A stretch of DNA of 64,000 nt. Source: Elusimicrobiota bacterium. GTDB taxonomy: Bacteria > Elusimicrobiota > Elusimicrobia > UBA1565 > UBA9628. Location of the stretch: the NCBI GenBank assembly GCA_003452935.1, contig DMMY01000007.1, forward strand, positions 62,001 through 126,000, in the 5' to 3' direction. Each line of letters starts with the position of its first letter. Position 1 is the first letter of the stretch. Both the position numbers and the translations under genes were made by a program. Below the pieces are notes generated by a model that was given only the letters and a program-made list of their open reading frames with translations, was not told where the DNA came from and made no database searches. Of the stretch, positions 25,752-34,473 are shown piece by piece.

Positions 25752-27476
25752 ATGAACAAGGACCTCGAGGTCATACTCGCCCAGACCGCCGGTTTCTGCC
25801 CGGGCGTCAAGAAGGCCATAGACCGGGTCCTGGAACTGGCCCAGTCGGGCAAGCATCCGATCCATACCTTGGGGCCCCTCATCCACAACACGCAGGTCAT
25901 CGAGATGCTCGAACAAAAGGGCATCCACGCGGTGGATTCCATCGACGAGGTCCGCGGCAAATCCGGCGTCCTCGTCATCCGGGCGCACGGCATCACGCCC
26001 GAAGCCGAGCGCGAGGTCCGCGGCCTGGGGCTCGAGGTCGTGGATTCGACCTGCCCCCTGGTCAAGAACGTTCATTCCGTCATCAGCAAGCACGCCTCGC
26101 AAGGCTACGACACGGTCATCGTCGGCGACAAGGGTCATGCCGAAGTCGTGGGGCTTTTAGGCTACGCCGGGCAGCGCGCCTTCGTCGTGGCCGGCCCCGA
26201 TGAAGCGCAAAAGCTCCCCGAGCTCGACAAGGTCGTGATCGTGGCGCAAACCACCCAGGAAGAAGACGTCTTCCTCAAGACCGCGGCCGTCGTCCAGGGC
26301 CGCGCGCGCCAAGCCATCATAGCCAACACCATCTGCAAACCCACCCGCGACCGCCAACGCGAGACCATGGAACTCGCGGGCCGGGTCGACCTCATGATCA
26401 TCGTGGGCGCCAAGCATTCGGCAAACACCGCCCGGCTCACCGCCCTGTGCCAGCGGCTCTGTCCCAATACGATCCACGTGGAAACCGAGGAGGAACTCGA
26501 CGCCGCCGTCATCAGGACGGCCCGCCGCATCGGCATCACGGCCGGAGCATCCACTCCGGGCTGGATGACGGAGCGGGTGCTTGCCCGCATCAAGGAAATG
26601 CGCAAGAAAGAAGCCGTATCCGCGCTCAATGCCCTAGAAAGGCTCCTCGAGCTCATGGTCGACTCCTGCGCGTATACCGGTCTCTCGGCCGTGAGCCTGA
26701 CCTACGTGTGCATGAAGCTGCAAGGCTGCCGCATCGACGACCGGCTTCTCGTCCTGGCGGGCCTGTTCGTGTTCAGCCTGCATATCATCAACCGGGTCGC
26801 TGAAAAGGGCGTGGGAGCGGCCGAAACCCGCAAGGTGGAACTCTTCGAGAAGCACCGACTGCCGCTCACGGTCACGGCCTTTGTCTCGGGCCTCATGTCC
26901 CTGGGCCTCTCGCTCTTCCTCCAGGTGAGAATCTTCGTGGTGGTATTCTCGTGCTGGCTTCTGGGAGCGCTCTATCCCTTCCGCTTCCTTTACGGCCGCA
27001 CGGGCCTCATCGATTTTCCCGGCTCCCGGGACATCGCCACGGCGCTGGGCTGGGGCGCGGTTTGCGCCTATCTTCCCGGCCTGCATCAAGGCATTGTCTT
27101 CACCAAGGCCAACTATCTGGCCGTGCTTTTCGCGATCCTGCTGGTCTTCAGCCGCTCCGTCATGCTGGGCATCACCGCCGTGCACAGCGACCTCATCGTA
27201 GGCCGGGAGAATTTTTATAAAGCCTTGGGCTCAAGACGAACCTACGCGACCTTGGCCTCCATCCAAGTTCTCTTGATCGCCATCCTCGGCGCTCTTCTGG
27301 CCATGGGCTGGAAAAGCCGGCTCGTGGGCGCGCTGCTTATCGGCAACCTCATGTTCGTAGGCGGCGTCGCCTTCGGCCGCTCCCAGCATACGCCGAAAGG
27401 ATTCTGGGCCGAAGCCGCGGTGGACGGCCAGTTCGTTATCCTGGCTTTCTTCGCTTGGCTCAGCGGCCGCTTTTAG
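25752..27476 (+). CDS. ispH: IspH (HMBPP reductase) fused to a UbiA-like membrane domain
   Basis: A 574-aa fusion. Residues 1-285 are IspH, the last enzyme of the MEP pathway. The three [4Fe-4S] cysteines are in AGFCPGVKKA, DSTCPLVKNVH and NTICKPTRDRQ; the substrate loop is TAGASTPGWMTE. Residues about 300-574 hold eight or nine membrane segments with a weak UbiA prenyltransferase likeness (ALYPFRFLYGRTGLIDFPG, HSDLIVGRENFYKALGSRRT). The Asp-rich NDxxDxxxD motif of UbiA enzymes is not visible; the matching place reads INRVAEKGVGAAET. The membrane half may anchor IspH or use its isoprenoid product. This is inference. Confidence 0.88.
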   Translation: MNKDLEVILAQTAGFCPGVKKAIDRVLELAQSGKHPIHTLGPLIHNTQVIEMLEQKGIHAVDSIDEVRGKSGVLVIRAHGITPEAEREVRGLGLEVVDSTCPLVKNVHSVISKHASQGYDTVIVGDKGHAEVVGLLGYAGQRAFVVAGPDEAQKLPELDKVVIVAQTTQEEDVFLKTAAVVQGRARQAIIANTICKPTRDRQRETMELAGRVDLMIIVGAKHSANTARLTALCQRLCPNTIHVETEEELDAAVIRTARRIGITAGASTPGWMTERVLARIKEMRKKEAVSALNALERLLELMVDSCAYTGLSAVSLTYVCMKLQGCRIDDRLLVLAGLFVFSLHIINRVAEKGVGAAETRKVELFEKHRLPLTVTAFVSGLMSLGLSLFLQVRIFVVVFSCWLLGALYPFRFLYGRTGLIDFPGSRDIATALGWGAVCAYLPGLHQGIVFTKANYLAVLFAILLVFSRSVMLGITAVHSDLIVGRENFYKALGSRRTYATLASIQVLLIAILGALLAMGWKSRLVGALLIGNLMFVGGVAFGRSQHTPKGFWAEAAVDGQFVILAFFAWLSGRF

Positions 27477-27508
27477 AGCTGTTCGTTGCAGGCTCGAAGC
27501 ACCCACAC

Positions 27509-27538
27509 TGACACATCCTGACGCATTCTGACGAACTC
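27509..27538 (+). repeat. Three tandem 10-bp repeats (TGACRMATYC-like)
   Basis: TGACACATCC, TGACGCATTC and TGACGAACTC lie head to tail with an exact 10-base period, just upstream of a possible promoter (TTGATA at 27543, TATCCT at 27565). The helical phasing suggests a binding site for a regulator of the next gene. Confidence 0.5.
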
Positions 27539-27593
27539 GCGGTTGATAAATAAATTTCCCGCGTTATCCTGTAGATAAGGACGGAGGATAACA

Positions 27594-28061
27594 GTGGAAG
27601 AGTTTCGAATCGGCCAGCTCACCAAGGAACTCGTGGCCATCAAATTGCAGAAGATGTCGGATCCCTGCGCCGCGGCCGCGGAATTGGTTCAAAAGACTTT
27701 GTCCTTGGCGTTGAAAGGCCTCTCGCCCAACGACCCGGGCCTGGACCGATTGATCGCCGACGCATGCCGGGGCGGGATCACGGGCCTGCTTCTGGCGGAC
27801 CAAAACCTGGCGAAAGGCGCCGTGCTCATTCTTGAGGTCGTCGCCGAGCTGGCATCGGAATTTAATTTAGATCCGGCCCAAGCCATGAAAGGCGCGCTGC
27901 ACGGGCTGGCCGATCTGCACCGTTTCGTTCAGCCCGAACAAATCTACGACATAACGCACCGCATCGAGGCCAACTTCATGGGCGCCGGCGAGGCCTTCTC
28001 CCAGATCCTGGGCGAGATCAAACAGACGCAATCCGGATCGCGAGAAGAGTCGAATCTCTAG
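27594..28061 (+). CDS. Hypothetical helical protein, GTG start
   Basis: A 155-aa soluble protein predicted to be nearly all helical (GQLTKELVAIKLQKM, PCAAAAELVQKTLSLALKG, GAVLILEVVAELASEFN, ITHRIEANFMGAGEAFSQIL). No signal peptide, membrane segment or known motif. The GTG start is supported by GGAGG six bases upstream. A row of three 10-bp repeats precedes its promoter. Its role is unknown. It lies between ispH and hypF but shows no obvious tie to either. Confidence 0.65.
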   Translation: MEEFRIGQLTKELVAIKLQKMSDPCAAAAELVQKTLSLALKGLSPNDPGLDRLIADACRGGITGLLLADQNLAKGAVLILEVVAELASEFNLDPAQAMKGALHGLADLHRFVQPEQIYDITHRIEANFMGAGEAFSQILGEIKQTQSGSREESNL

Positions 28062-28136
28062 AAGTCCGCCTTCTCGCTAACCGCGTCGCCCGGCTCCCTC
28101 TTTTGATAGAGTATCTTTGACGTTGCTATCGCACCC

Positions 28137-30398
28137 ATGACGCCCTCACCCCCGGCTGAATCCAGCTTTCGACGACTGCGCCTTTCTCTATTCGGCGCGG
28201 TTCAGGGCGTGGGCTTTCGCCCTTTCGTTTTTCGCCTGGCCGAGGATATGCGGCTCTCGGGCTGGGTCTTGAACGGTCCCTTCGGCGTGGTCATTGAGGT
28301 CGACGGCAACGAACAAGCCCTGCGTCTATTTGCGTCGCGGGTCGAAAAAGAGAAGCCTCCCGCGGCGGTGCTGGCGGCGGTAGAGACCGTCTGGCTGGAA
28401 CCGTCCGGCTTCCAGGGATTTCATATAAAGGAAAGCGAAGTCTCCGCCTCAGCCTCGGCCTGGCTCCTGCCCGACTTGGCCACCTGCCCCGAATGCTTGG
28501 CCGAAATTTCCCAAAGCGGCGAGCGCAGGCAAGGCTATGCATTCACCAACTGCACGCTCTGCGGCCCGCGCTTCACCATAGTGACCGACATCCCCTATGA
28601 CCGGCCCAACACCTCGATGGCGGGCTTTCCCCTTTGCGCGAAGTGCCGGGCGGAATACGAAAATCCCCGCGACCGCCGCTTTCATGCCCAACCCATAGCC
28701 TGTCCGGATTGCGGACCAAAACTATGGCTGGAGCGCGAAGGCCCCAACCGGGAAACCGGCCCGTCCCTGGATCGCGCCGCGGCCTTGCTGCGCCAAGGAG
28801 ACATCCTGGCCCTCAAAGGCATCGGCGGCTTCCTGCTGCTATGCGACGCCCGCTCCCAAAAGGCGGTGGAGCGGCTGCGTCGGCGCAAACGCCGCCAGAA
28901 AAAGCCCTTCGCCGTCATGTTTCCGGACCTGGAATCGGTTCGCCGCAACTGCGATGTGTCGCCTCTGGAAGCCGAATGGTTGGCCTCAACGGCCGCGCCC
29001 ATCGTGATTCTGCGCCGCGGTCCGGACGCCGAAGTCGCGAAATCAGTGGCGCCAGGCAACCCATGGCTTGGAGCCATGCTGCCCTACGCGCCCCTGCATC
29101 ACCTGCTCATGGGCCTGCTCAAATTTCCCGTGATCGCCACCAGCGCGAACCTAAGCGAGGAGCCCATGGCCAAGGACAATGCCGAGGCCAAGACGCGCCT
29201 CAAGGGCATCGCCGACGCCTTCCTCATGCACGACCGGCCCATTGTCCGGCACGCGGACGACTCAATCGTGAGGCTCGCGCGCGGCCGTCAACTCGTGCTG
29301 CGCCGGGCGCGCGGCCTGGCGCCCTTGCCCTTGCGAATCTCGCGCCCCTTGCGGCCGGTCCTGGCCCTGGGCGCGCATTTGAAAAGCACCGTGGCCATAG
29401 CCTGGGACCGCCAGATCGTGGTCAGCCAACATATAGGGGACCTCGAAACCGCGGCCAGCCTGGCGGCCTTCCGCGACGCGGTGACGGATCTCTGCCGTCT
29501 TTACGGCTTCAATCCGCAGGTCGTGGCTTGCGACATGCATCCGGATTACGCCTCGTCCAGGTTTGCCGAGACCTTGGGCTTGCCCGTGGCGCGCATCCAG
29601 CACCACCACGCCCACGCGGCGGCCTGCATGGCGGATTTAGACATAGCGCCGCCGGCATTGGCGATTGTCTGGGACGGTCTGGGCCTGGGCACGGACAATA
29701 CCATATGGGGCGGGGAATTCTTGATCATCCGGGACAATAGCTTCGAGCGCTTCGGCCATTTAAGGACCTTCCCGTTGCCCGGAGCCGAGGCTGCCATCCG
29801 CGAGCCGCGGCGCTGCGCCTTGGGTTTGCTTTACGAGATGGGCGCTGATCTTGGCCGCCTGAGGCCATGCTTCCCGCGAGACTGGGAAGCGGCCCAAAAG
29901 CTGCCGTCCTCCCGGGCTTTTTCGCCGCGGACCTCCAGCATGGGACGGCTCTTCGACGGCTTGGCTTCCTTGACAGGGCTGCGCCAGGCCAACGCATTCG
30001 AAGGCCAGGCGGCCATGAGCCTCGAGCACTGTCTCGATGCCGGAGAGACCGGGGCCTACCCTTTCCCACTGGCGGGCGCCGCGCCCAGGATCGCGGATTG
30101 GGAGCCCCTGCTGCGCGCCGCGCTTGAGGACATCGGCCGCGGCGTCGCGCCGGGCGTCATCTCCGCCCGGTTTCACAACGCTTTGGCGCGACTCGTCTTG
30201 GAAGCGGCCCGCCAAGCCGGCTTGCAGCGCGTGGTGCTCTCGGGCGGGGTGTTTCAAAACGCCTATCTCAGCGCCCAAGTTTGCGCCCTTTTGGAGGAAG
30301 CGGGCTTTCAAGCCCACACACACCAGCGACTGCCTCCCAATGACGGCGGCATATCAGCGGGCCAAGCCTACATCGCGGGATTGGGCTGGCTGGACTAA
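28137..30398 (+). CDS. hypF: Carbamoyltransferase HypF, [NiFe]-hydrogenase maturation
   Basis: A 753-aa protein that makes the thiocarboxamide on HypE from carbamoyl phosphate, the source of the cyanide ligands of [NiFe] hydrogenases. Domains in order: acylphosphatase (GAVQGVGFRPFVFRLAED, residues 13-100), two zinc fingers (CPECLAEI, CTLCGPRF, CAKCRAEYEN, ACPDCGPKL), the YrdC-like domain (DILALKGIGGFLLLCDA) and the Kae1-like domain with HHHAHAAACMAD. The length is normal. It lies about 10 kb from the hydBGDA operon it presumably serves. No other hyp genes are in the window. Confidence 0.96.
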   Translation: MTPSPPAESSFRRLRLSLFGAVQGVGFRPFVFRLAEDMRLSGWVLNGPFGVVIEVDGNEQALRLFASRVEKEKPPAAVLAAVETVWLEPSGFQGFHIKESEVSASASAWLLPDLATCPECLAEISQSGERRQGYAFTNCTLCGPRFTIVTDIPYDRPNTSMAGFPLCAKCRAEYENPRDRRFHAQPIACPDCGPKLWLEREGPNRETGPSLDRAAALLRQGDILALKGIGGFLLLCDARSQKAVERLRRRKRRQKKPFAVMFPDLESVRRNCDVSPLEAEWLASTAAPIVILRRGPDAEVAKSVAPGNPWLGAMLPYAPLHHLLMGLLKFPVIATSANLSEEPMAKDNAEAKTRLKGIADAFLMHDRPIVRHADDSIVRLARGRQLVLRRARGLAPLPLRISRPLRPVLALGAHLKSTVAIAWDRQIVVSQHIGDLETAASLAAFRDAVTDLCRLYGFNPQVVACDMHPDYASSRFAETLGLPVARIQHHHAHAAACMADLDIAPPALAIVWDGLGLGTDNTIWGGEFLIIRDNSFERFGHLRTFPLPGAEAAIREPRRCALGLLYEMGADLGRLRPCFPRDWEAAQKLPSSRAFSPRTSSMGRLFDGLASLTGLRQANAFEGQAAMSLEHCLDAGETGAYPFPLAGAAPRIADWEPLLRAALEDIGRGVAPGVISARFHNALARLVLEAARQAGLQRVVLSGGVFQNAYLSAQVCALLEEAGFQAHTHQRLPPNDGGISAGQAYIAGLGWLD

Positions 30399-30456
30399 AC
30401 CTGACCCGTTCGTCATCGCCTAAGAAAAATCTATTCTATTTCACATGGCGATGCGG

Positions 30457-30462
30457 TACAAT
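30457..30462 (+). promoter_or_regulatory. -10 box TACAAT, six bases before symporter ATG
   Basis: TACAAT, then GAGGCC, then the ATG at 30469. This makes an in-frame start at 30445 unlikely because it would lie upstream of the promoter. Confidence 0.5.
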
Positions 30463-30468
30463 GAGGCC

Positions 30469-32007
30469 ATGCCCGTCAGCCTGAGCCTCGGCCCTCTCGA
30501 TGCCGGAATTCTCATCGCCTATGTGATCGTGCTGGCCTCGATCGGCTGGTGGGCGGCGCACCGGACCTCCAAGACCACCGAGGAATATTTCCTCGCCAAC
30601 CGCTCGATTCCATGGCTGGTGACCACGGCGAGCTTCGTGGCCACCTGCATCAGCGCGCTCACATTCATCGGCACGCCGGCCGAGGGCTACGCCTCGGACT
30701 ACCGCTTCCTGCTCAGCAATCCCGGGGATATCCTGGCCACGATCTTCATCGCCATGGTCTTCCTGCCCCATTTCCAGAAGCTGCGCGTGACCTCCATCTA
30801 CCAGGCCGTGGCCGAACGCTTCGGCCCGCCCGCGCGCACCACCTGCTCCGCCTATTTCCTGCTGACGCGCTCCCTGGCCTCCACCGTGCGCATCGTGGCC
30901 ATCGCCAAGGTCCTGGAGGTCGTCAGCGGGGGCGGCATCTCGTATCCGCACTGCGTGATCATCGTGGTGGGCGGCATACTCGCCTACACCACCCTGGGCG
31001 GCGGCCGGGCCATCGCCTGGACCGACCTCGTGCAGTTCACTCTGCTCGTGACCGGCGCGGTCTCGGCCTTGGTCTATATCGTGACCCATGTCCCGGGCGG
31101 CATACCGGCCATCATCGAGGCCGGCCGCCATGCGGTCCGCCCCGACGGCAGCGTCTACAACAAGTTCAACTTCCTGGAAATGTACAAGCCAGCCAACATC
31201 GGGCTTCTCTTCCTCATGACCATCTGGGGTTTCTTCAACTCGTCGGCGGCCTACGGCACGGACCAGGACATGGTCCAAAGACTCCTGGCCTGCAACGACA
31301 ACCGCAAGGCCCGCTGGAGCCTCATGGCCTGGGGCTTGGCCGGCATCCCCATCACCTTCCTGTTCCTGAGCATCGGCGTGGCCCTCTACGCTTACGCGCA
31401 AGTCCATCCCGAGCTCGTGGCCGGGATGACCGACAACGATCATGTGTTTCCTCGCTTCATCCTGGGCGCCATGCCCCATGGCCTGCGCGGGCTGCTGCTT
31501 GCGGCCGTGGCCTCGGCCGCCATGGGCAGCGCGGACTCAGCCATGGCTTCCTTGTCCACGGCCTTCACCATGGACTTTTACAAACCCTTCTGGGGCAAAG
31601 GCGCCTCGGACGCCCACATGGTCAAGGTCTCCAAACTTTCCTTCGTGGCCTTCGGCCTTTTCTTCATGGTCTGCGCCATGGCCCTGCGCCGGCTCGACAA
31701 TCTGCTCTGGCTGGCCTTTCGCATCATCGCCTTCACCTACGGCCCGCTGCTGGGGATATTCATCGTGGCCATCATGACGGACTGGAAGCTATCGGCCCGC
31801 AAGGTCCTGGGGCTGATGCTGACGCCGACGATCCTGACCTTCGGCCTGGCCATGATCGCCTGGGCGTTGAGCGGCGGAGGCGGCTTCTGGGGAGAGCTGC
31901 ACAAGACCTACTGGCGCCTCTACACCATCTTCGGGACATTGTTCGTCCCCATGGGCGCCTGGCTCCTCAAGGAACCGGCGCAGCGGCCGGCGGTCCGGCC
32001 TATTTAG
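30469..32007 (+). CDS. Sodium:solute symporter (SSS family)
   Basis: A 512-aa membrane protein with about 13 segments and SSS-family features: GWWAAHRTSKTTEEYFLANRS, FVATCISALTFIGTPAEGYA, LGGGRAIAWTDLVQF, and AVASAAMGSADSAMASLSTAF with the conserved sodium-site Ser residues. It imports a solute with sodium; the solute (sugar, amino acid or carboxylate) cannot be told. The stop overlaps the convergent PQ-loop/kinase gene by eight bases. Confidence 0.92.
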   Translation: MPVSLSLGPLDAGILIAYVIVLASIGWWAAHRTSKTTEEYFLANRSIPWLVTTASFVATCISALTFIGTPAEGYASDYRFLLSNPGDILATIFIAMVFLPHFQKLRVTSIYQAVAERFGPPARTTCSAYFLLTRSLASTVRIVAIAKVLEVVSGGGISYPHCVIIVVGGILAYTTLGGGRAIAWTDLVQFTLLVTGAVSALVYIVTHVPGGIPAIIEAGRHAVRPDGSVYNKFNFLEMYKPANIGLLFLMTIWGFFNSSAAYGTDQDMVQRLLACNDNRKARWSLMAWGLAGIPITFLFLSIGVALYAYAQVHPELVAGMTDNDHVFPRFILGAMPHGLRGLLLAAVASAAMGSADSAMASLSTAFTMDFYKPFWGKGASDAHMVKVSKLSFVAFGLFFMVCAMALRRLDNLLWLAFRIIAFTYGPLLGIFIVAIMTDWKLSARKVLGLMLTPTILTFGLAMIAWALSGGGGFWGELHKTYWRLYTIFGTLFVPMGAWLLKEPAQRPAVRPI

Positions 32008-34327
32008 GCGTCGCCGCGGCGCCCATGATGGCGCCGAAGCTCTCCCGATCCGCGGCCAAGGAAGCCGCGATATTGGCGCGGAAAAGTTCGGTCATTCCGG
32101 AACGTTGGCCGTGCTCGAGCCATTCCTCGGCCAAAAGCCCGGCGTATTTTTCCTGTAGGCCATTGAGCTCGTCCGCGCTCGCCAGGTTCATTAGGAGGTC
32201 GGCGCGGTCATGAAGAGGCAGGATGAATTCTTTCTCGTCATAGAGAATATGAGCCCAGCCCTTGAGATTTTTCTCAGCCGACATTCCCCTCTCTTTGCGA
32301 TCCCGGACAACGCGCCGGGCCAAGCGCATGACGGCCGGAGCATAAAGGAACACATTGAGACTGGCGTGGCCGGAGCCGGCATCTAGAAGCTGGCCGTGAG
32401 CCGCATAAATGGAATCAACGACAAGAATGTCGTTGGGGCCCAGCTCCAGGAATTCGCCGCTATAAGGAATATAGGTCTCGGTTTTCATGTCATGGGCCGG
32501 AAGCTCCACCTTCTTGGCCGCAAGCGCATCCTTGATGTCCGCCACGACCCGATCGACGTGAAGGGCCCCGAGCCGGTCGAAATCCGGCAAGCCGTCCGTG
32601 CCCGTAGGCACTTCGCCCCGGGACTTAAAGTAACGGTCCACTGGAAAGACCTTGAAGCGATCCCCCAGCACTTCCTGAAGATTCTTTGCCAAAGTGGATT
32701 TTCCCGCGCCAGTGGGCGCCTCCAGATAGATGATGCTGCGGCCAGGCAAAGCCGCGGCGCGGCGGCGCAGTTGGGCCAGTTGGCCTTCCGTATCCTTGCC
32801 CGCATAACCCAGATATTCGTCATTGTCAAAAATATCCGAGAGCGCGGCCCGCGCCTTGGGAAGAAGCGCCGCCATATCCGGCTTAAAGAGTTCCTTGAAC
32901 TTCACAAACGCCGCCTTGACCTTATCTTCGACCTTTACCAAGGGTCCGACCAAGGCATTGGCAAGCCTTGGCGCATAGATCTGGCCTAAAACCGTAGAGC
33001 CCGAGACAATGGCGCTGATCGCGTTCATGGCCCAGCGAATATCCGGACCCATGATCGCGGCAAAAAGATGCAGCAGACTGCCGAAGACCAACAGGGCGGG
33101 ATAGAGCGGGGCAATGCCTTGAGGCGGCCTGCCTTCGGCCTTGAAAATCCGATAGTTCTGCTCGATCTGGGGCCAGCTAAGGACGACCAAAAGTCCCATG
33201 GCCGCGGCGAAGGACACGCTGACCCAGGCGGAAAGCGGCATGAAGAGCTGCAGCACTATAAACGGCAAGGGCGCCAGCGTCGCGGCAACTGTCAGCACCG
33301 TGGCTTTGAGCGCCTTGGGATCGCGCTTGAAATAATTTATCAGCCCAACGACCCCTCCGCTCTGGAGCACGCCGAGAAGATTGACCGCGCTCCATTTCCA
33401 GTCCGACCCTTGGCCCACGGACACAACGGAAAGGAGCGTGGCCGCGGCGAACCAAATCAATGGGCTGGCAACAGTCAGATCCTTGACGCTTTCCCGGCCA
33501 TCCCTCAAAATGCGGACGATCTGAGGTACCCCGATGATACCCAGCGTAAGGCTGCCCACGGTCGCGACCAAACCCACGTGCGCCGCCAGCCAGGGCGCGG
33601 CCACGGCCAAGCCGGCCAACGACACGGCGGCCGCGGCCCGCTTGACCGCTGGTTGTTTCCAGAAAACCCGCTTCAATGCCGGGGCTTGAACCTGGGGCAC
33701 CTGCGCTTCAGCTAAAGAACCCCGGCCGGCTTGCGGTTTTTCAAGAGCACGCTCTCGGGTTGTGGTCAGCCCCGGCTTAACGCCGACCGCGGGAACCGCG
33801 ACTTCTCCATCCGAACTGGAGATCAGCTTTTCTCCGCGCATTTGCGCGAAAACCTTTTCCGCAGCGCCGCGCGAGGATTCGGAGGGCGCCTGTTCGCGCA
33901 AGCCTGGAAGGCTCAGGCTCTCGTTGACGCGCGCCGCGGACTCCTGAACACGCGCCTCAATATCGCGAGCTTGCGCGGCCTGCACAGCCGGCTTTCCCGT
34001 TATCCCCTCTAAAAGAGTTGACGCCGCGGCTGTAGCCGCTTCAGAAGCCGGCAGGGCTTGGCCGGCTTGAGACAAATCCCTGGACTGGACCTGCGGACCC
34101 TTGGTCACCGCAGTGCCGCCAGAAAGCCCGGTTAAAGCATTAAGCCGCAAAGTGGAAGGGACGCCCACTGACAGCCGCCCCATTGCCGACAAGACTGTCA
34201 ACCGCACCGGGGCGGCCGAAGTTTGTTTTGAAACCACGATTTGCCCTGCGGCCGCGTAGCCGCTTAAAGTAAATGAAAGGGCTATCTGCAGAAAGGCCAA
34301 AAAACCGGCAAGAAGGCGTCGGGACAT
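32000..34327 (-). CDS. PQ-loop membrane protein fused to uridine-kinase-like domain
   Basis: A 775-aa multidomain protein with no family counterpart that I know. Residues 1-28 are a signal peptide or signal anchor. Residues 30-225 are low-complexity and Ala-rich. Residues 230-455 hold about six membrane segments in two halves, each with a Pro-Gln motif (GIIGVPQIVRILRDG and VLSWPQIEQNYRIFKAEG), as in SWEET/PQ-loop transporters. Residues 530-690 are a P-loop kinase close to uridine kinase/phosphoribulokinase: EAPTGAGKSTLAKNL, FPVDRYFKSRGEVPTG, DILVVDSIYAAHG, RRVVRDRKERG. AGGAGG seven bases upstream selects the ATG at 34327 over that at 34333. It may couple uptake to phosphorylation; this is inference. 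Confidence 0.75.
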   Translation of the reverse strand: MSRRLLAGFLAFLQIALSFTLSGYAAAGQIVVSKQTSAAPVRLTVLSAMGRLSVGVPSTLRLNALTGLSGGTAVTKGPQVQSRDLSQAGQALPASEAATAAASTLLEGITGKPAVQAAQARDIEARVQESAARVNESLSLPGLREQAPSESSRGAAEKVFAQMRGEKLISSSDGEVAVPAVGVKPGLTTTRERALEKPQAGRGSLAEAQVPQVQAPALKRVFWKQPAVKRAAAAVSLAGLAVAAPWLAAHVGLVATVGSLTLGIIGVPQIVRILRDGRESVKDLTVASPLIWFAAATLLSVVSVGQGSDWKWSAVNLLGVLQSGGVVGLINYFKRDPKALKATVLTVAATLAPLPFIVLQLFMPLSAWVSVSFAAAMGLLVVLSWPQIEQNYRIFKAEGRPPQGIAPLYPALLVFGSLLHLFAAIMGPDIRWAMNAISAIVSGSTVLGQIYAPRLANALVGPLVKVEDKVKAAFVKFKELFKPDMAALLPKARAALSDIFDNDEYLGYAGKDTEGQLAQLRRRAAALPGRSIIYLEAPTGAGKSTLAKNLQEVLGDRFKVFPVDRYFKSRGEVPTGTDGLPDFDRLGALHVDRVVADIKDALAAKKVELPAHDMKTETYIPYSGEFLELGPNDILVVDSIYAAHGQLLDAGSGHASLNVFLYAPAVMRLARRVVRDRKERGMSAEKNLKGWAHILYDEKEFILPLHDRADLLMNLASADELNGLQEKYAGLLAEEWLEHGQRSGMTELFRANIAASLAADRESFGAIMGAAATPK

Positions 34328-34437
34328 TATCATTCCTCCTGAATATCAGGACCCAATGCAATCAGTTTAATCGAAAGACAAGGAAAAGGGGTGGGTCTAG
34401 AGGCCCCTCGGCAATGAGATAAAGGTACTAGCCGGGC

Positions 34438-34467
34438 TTACCCAAATGGCGGTCGTCAGGTGGGTAA
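34438..34467. terminator. Hairpin TTACCCA...TGGGTAA after GspE-like gene
   Basis: A 7-base inverted repeat with a 16-base loop a few bases beyond the GspE-like stop codon, in the gap before the PQ-loop gene. No T-run, so termination is uncertain. Confidence 0.3.
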
Positions 34468-34473
34468 ATTGAC

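Noticed and set aside
27509..27538. CRISPR-like array
   Set aside because: Repeats are only 10 bases long, directly abutting and without spacers.
34381..34470. Possible GEMM-type (cyclic dinucleotide) riboswitch; GGTACTAGCCGGGCTTACC recalls its second stem
   Set aside because: The element would lie on the plus strand while both flanking genes are on the minus strand, and the first stem and conserved core are missing.
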